This document shows, one piece after another, positions 6,443 through 6,976 of a DNA stretch of 6,976 bases. The DNA is from Stenotrophomonas maltophilia (GTDB lineage Bacteria > Pseudomonadota > Gammaproteobacteria > Xanthomonadales > Xanthomonadaceae). How positions within the stretch are numbered: the first letter of the stretch is position 1; each line of letters opens with the position of its first letter. The stretch covers positions 1 through 6,976 of the forward strand of contig DGLB01000053.1 of assembly GCA_002387845.1 (NCBI GenBank), read 5' to 3'. The notes below the pieces were generated by a model. It made no database searches. It saw nothing but the letters and a program-made list of their open reading frames with translations, and had not been told where the DNA came from. A program made the position numbers and the translations under genes.

Positions 6443-6976
6443 CAGCGGACCTTCAACGTGGCCAGGCCGATCAGCACCAGCACCACCGAGATGATCCAGA
6501 AGCGCACGATCACGCGCGGCTCCGGCCAGCCCTTCAGTTCGAAGTGGTGGTGGATCGGGCGCCATCTTGAACACACGCTTGCCGGTCAGCTTGAACGAGG
6601 CGACCTGGATCATCACCGACAGCGTTTCAATCACGAACACGCCGCCCATGATCACCAGCACCAGTTCCTGGCGGGTGATCACCGCGATGGTGCCCAGCAC
6701 CGCACCCAGCGCCAGCGCGCCGATGTCGCCCATGAACACCATGGCCGGGTAGGTGTTGAACCACAGGAAGCCCAGGCCGGCACCGGCGATGGCGGCACAG
6801 ATGATGATCAGCTCGCCTGCGCCGGGAATCTGCGGAATCTGCAGGTAGTTGGCGAACACCACGTTGCCCGAGGCATAGGCGAACACGCCCAGCGCCGCAG
6901 GCCACGAGCACGGTGGGCATGATCGCCAGCCCATCGAGGCCGTCGGTCAGGTTCACCGCGTTGGAGAAGCCGACGA
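6442..6976 (-). CDS. mraY: Phospho-MurNAc-pentapeptide transferase MraY, C-terminal half, frameshifted (5' end outside window)
   Basis: MraY is a polytopic inner membrane enzyme that transfers phospho-MurNAc-pentapeptide from UDP to undecaprenyl phosphate, giving lipid I. About the last 176 of roughly 360 residues can be rebuilt. The pieces, in order, are VGFSNAVNLTDGLDGLAIMP with the essential Asp motif, then ALGVFAYASGNVVFANYLQ, FNTYPAMVFMGDIGALALG and SFKLTGKRVFKMAP, then IHHHFELKGWPEPR with the conserved His triplet, ending in LIGLATLKVR and TGA at 6442-6444. They lie in three successive frames. One extra base sits near 6893-6903 (after MPTVLVA) and another in GGG 6557-6559 (between KMAP and IHHH). 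Left uncorrected, the protein would lose the His motif and its last helix. MraY is essential, so sequence error is the likeliest cause. The stop overlaps the ftsW ATG by one base, and no murD lies between them. Confidence 0.93.
6557..6559 (-). other. mraY: Apparent +1 insertion in mraY (GGG on plus strand)
   Basis: The coding strand reads AAGATGGCGCCCGATCCACC, giving KMAPDPPP. With CCC shortened to CC it reads KMAPIHH and continues as the expected MraY C-terminus to a stop at 6442. The homopolymer context is typical of sequencing indels. Confidence 0.85.
6893..6903 (-). other. mraY: Apparent +1 insertion in mraY
   Basis: The coding strand GTGGCCTGCGGCGCTGGGC joins two MraY frames. Dropping the T (plus-strand A at 6899) gives VAAALG. 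Dropping one G (plus-strand C at 6895-6896) gives VACALG. Either joins MPTVL to ALGVFAYAS; the exact base cannot be decided from this sequence alone. Confidence 0.75.

Noticed and set aside
6335..6976. Natural decay of mraY and ftsW as pseudogenes
   Set aside because: Both genes are essential and otherwise well conserved, all breaks are single-base insertions, and they cluster at the window end; sequence error is simpler.

Overview
This window is an ordinary, tightly packed stretch of a division and cell wall (dcw) cluster. All genes lie on the minus strand, so transcription runs from right to left. In transcription order they are mraY (5' end cut off by the right edge), ftsW, murG, murC, ddl, ftsQ and ftsA (3' end cut off by the left edge). 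The high GC content, the gene order and the protein sequences point to a gammaproteobacterium of the Xanthomonadaceae, most like Stenotrophomonas or Xanthomonas. This assignment rests on recognising the sequences; no database search was run.

Layout, right to left: mraY C-terminal part (6976-6442), ftsW (6442-5106), murG (5109-4030), a possible 13-codon minicistron (4033-3992), murC (3995-2559), ddl (2562-1585), ftsQ (1588-845) and ftsA N-terminal part (848-1). There is no gene-free stretch above 300 bases. The only spacer is 34 bases between murG and murC, and the minicistron fills it. Every junction is a stop-start overlap: six ATGA quadruplets, plus TGATG at mraY/ftsW. I see no promoter, terminator, RNA gene, mobile element or CRISPR. 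The long plus-strand reading frames are shadows of the real genes.

The genes form one pathway. MurC adds L-Ala to UDP-MurNAc and Ddl makes D-Ala-D-Ala for the stem peptide. MraY moves the finished muropeptide to undecaprenyl phosphate (lipid I) and MurG adds GlcNAc (lipid II). FtsW polymerises lipid II at the septum. FtsQ and FtsA belong to the divisome: FtsQ is the periplasmic link and FtsA is the actin-like anchor for FtsZ.

Three points deserve attention. First, four single-base insertions fall in the last ~550 bases and break mraY and ftsW, while the other 6.3 kb is clean; this looks like sequencing or assembly error. Second, murD is absent from its usual place between mraY and ftsW, which fits the MurD2/MurL variant route known from Xanthomonas. 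Third, the strong ribosome binding site at the murG/murC junction faces a 13-codon minicistron, not murC. I found no convincing undescribed system.
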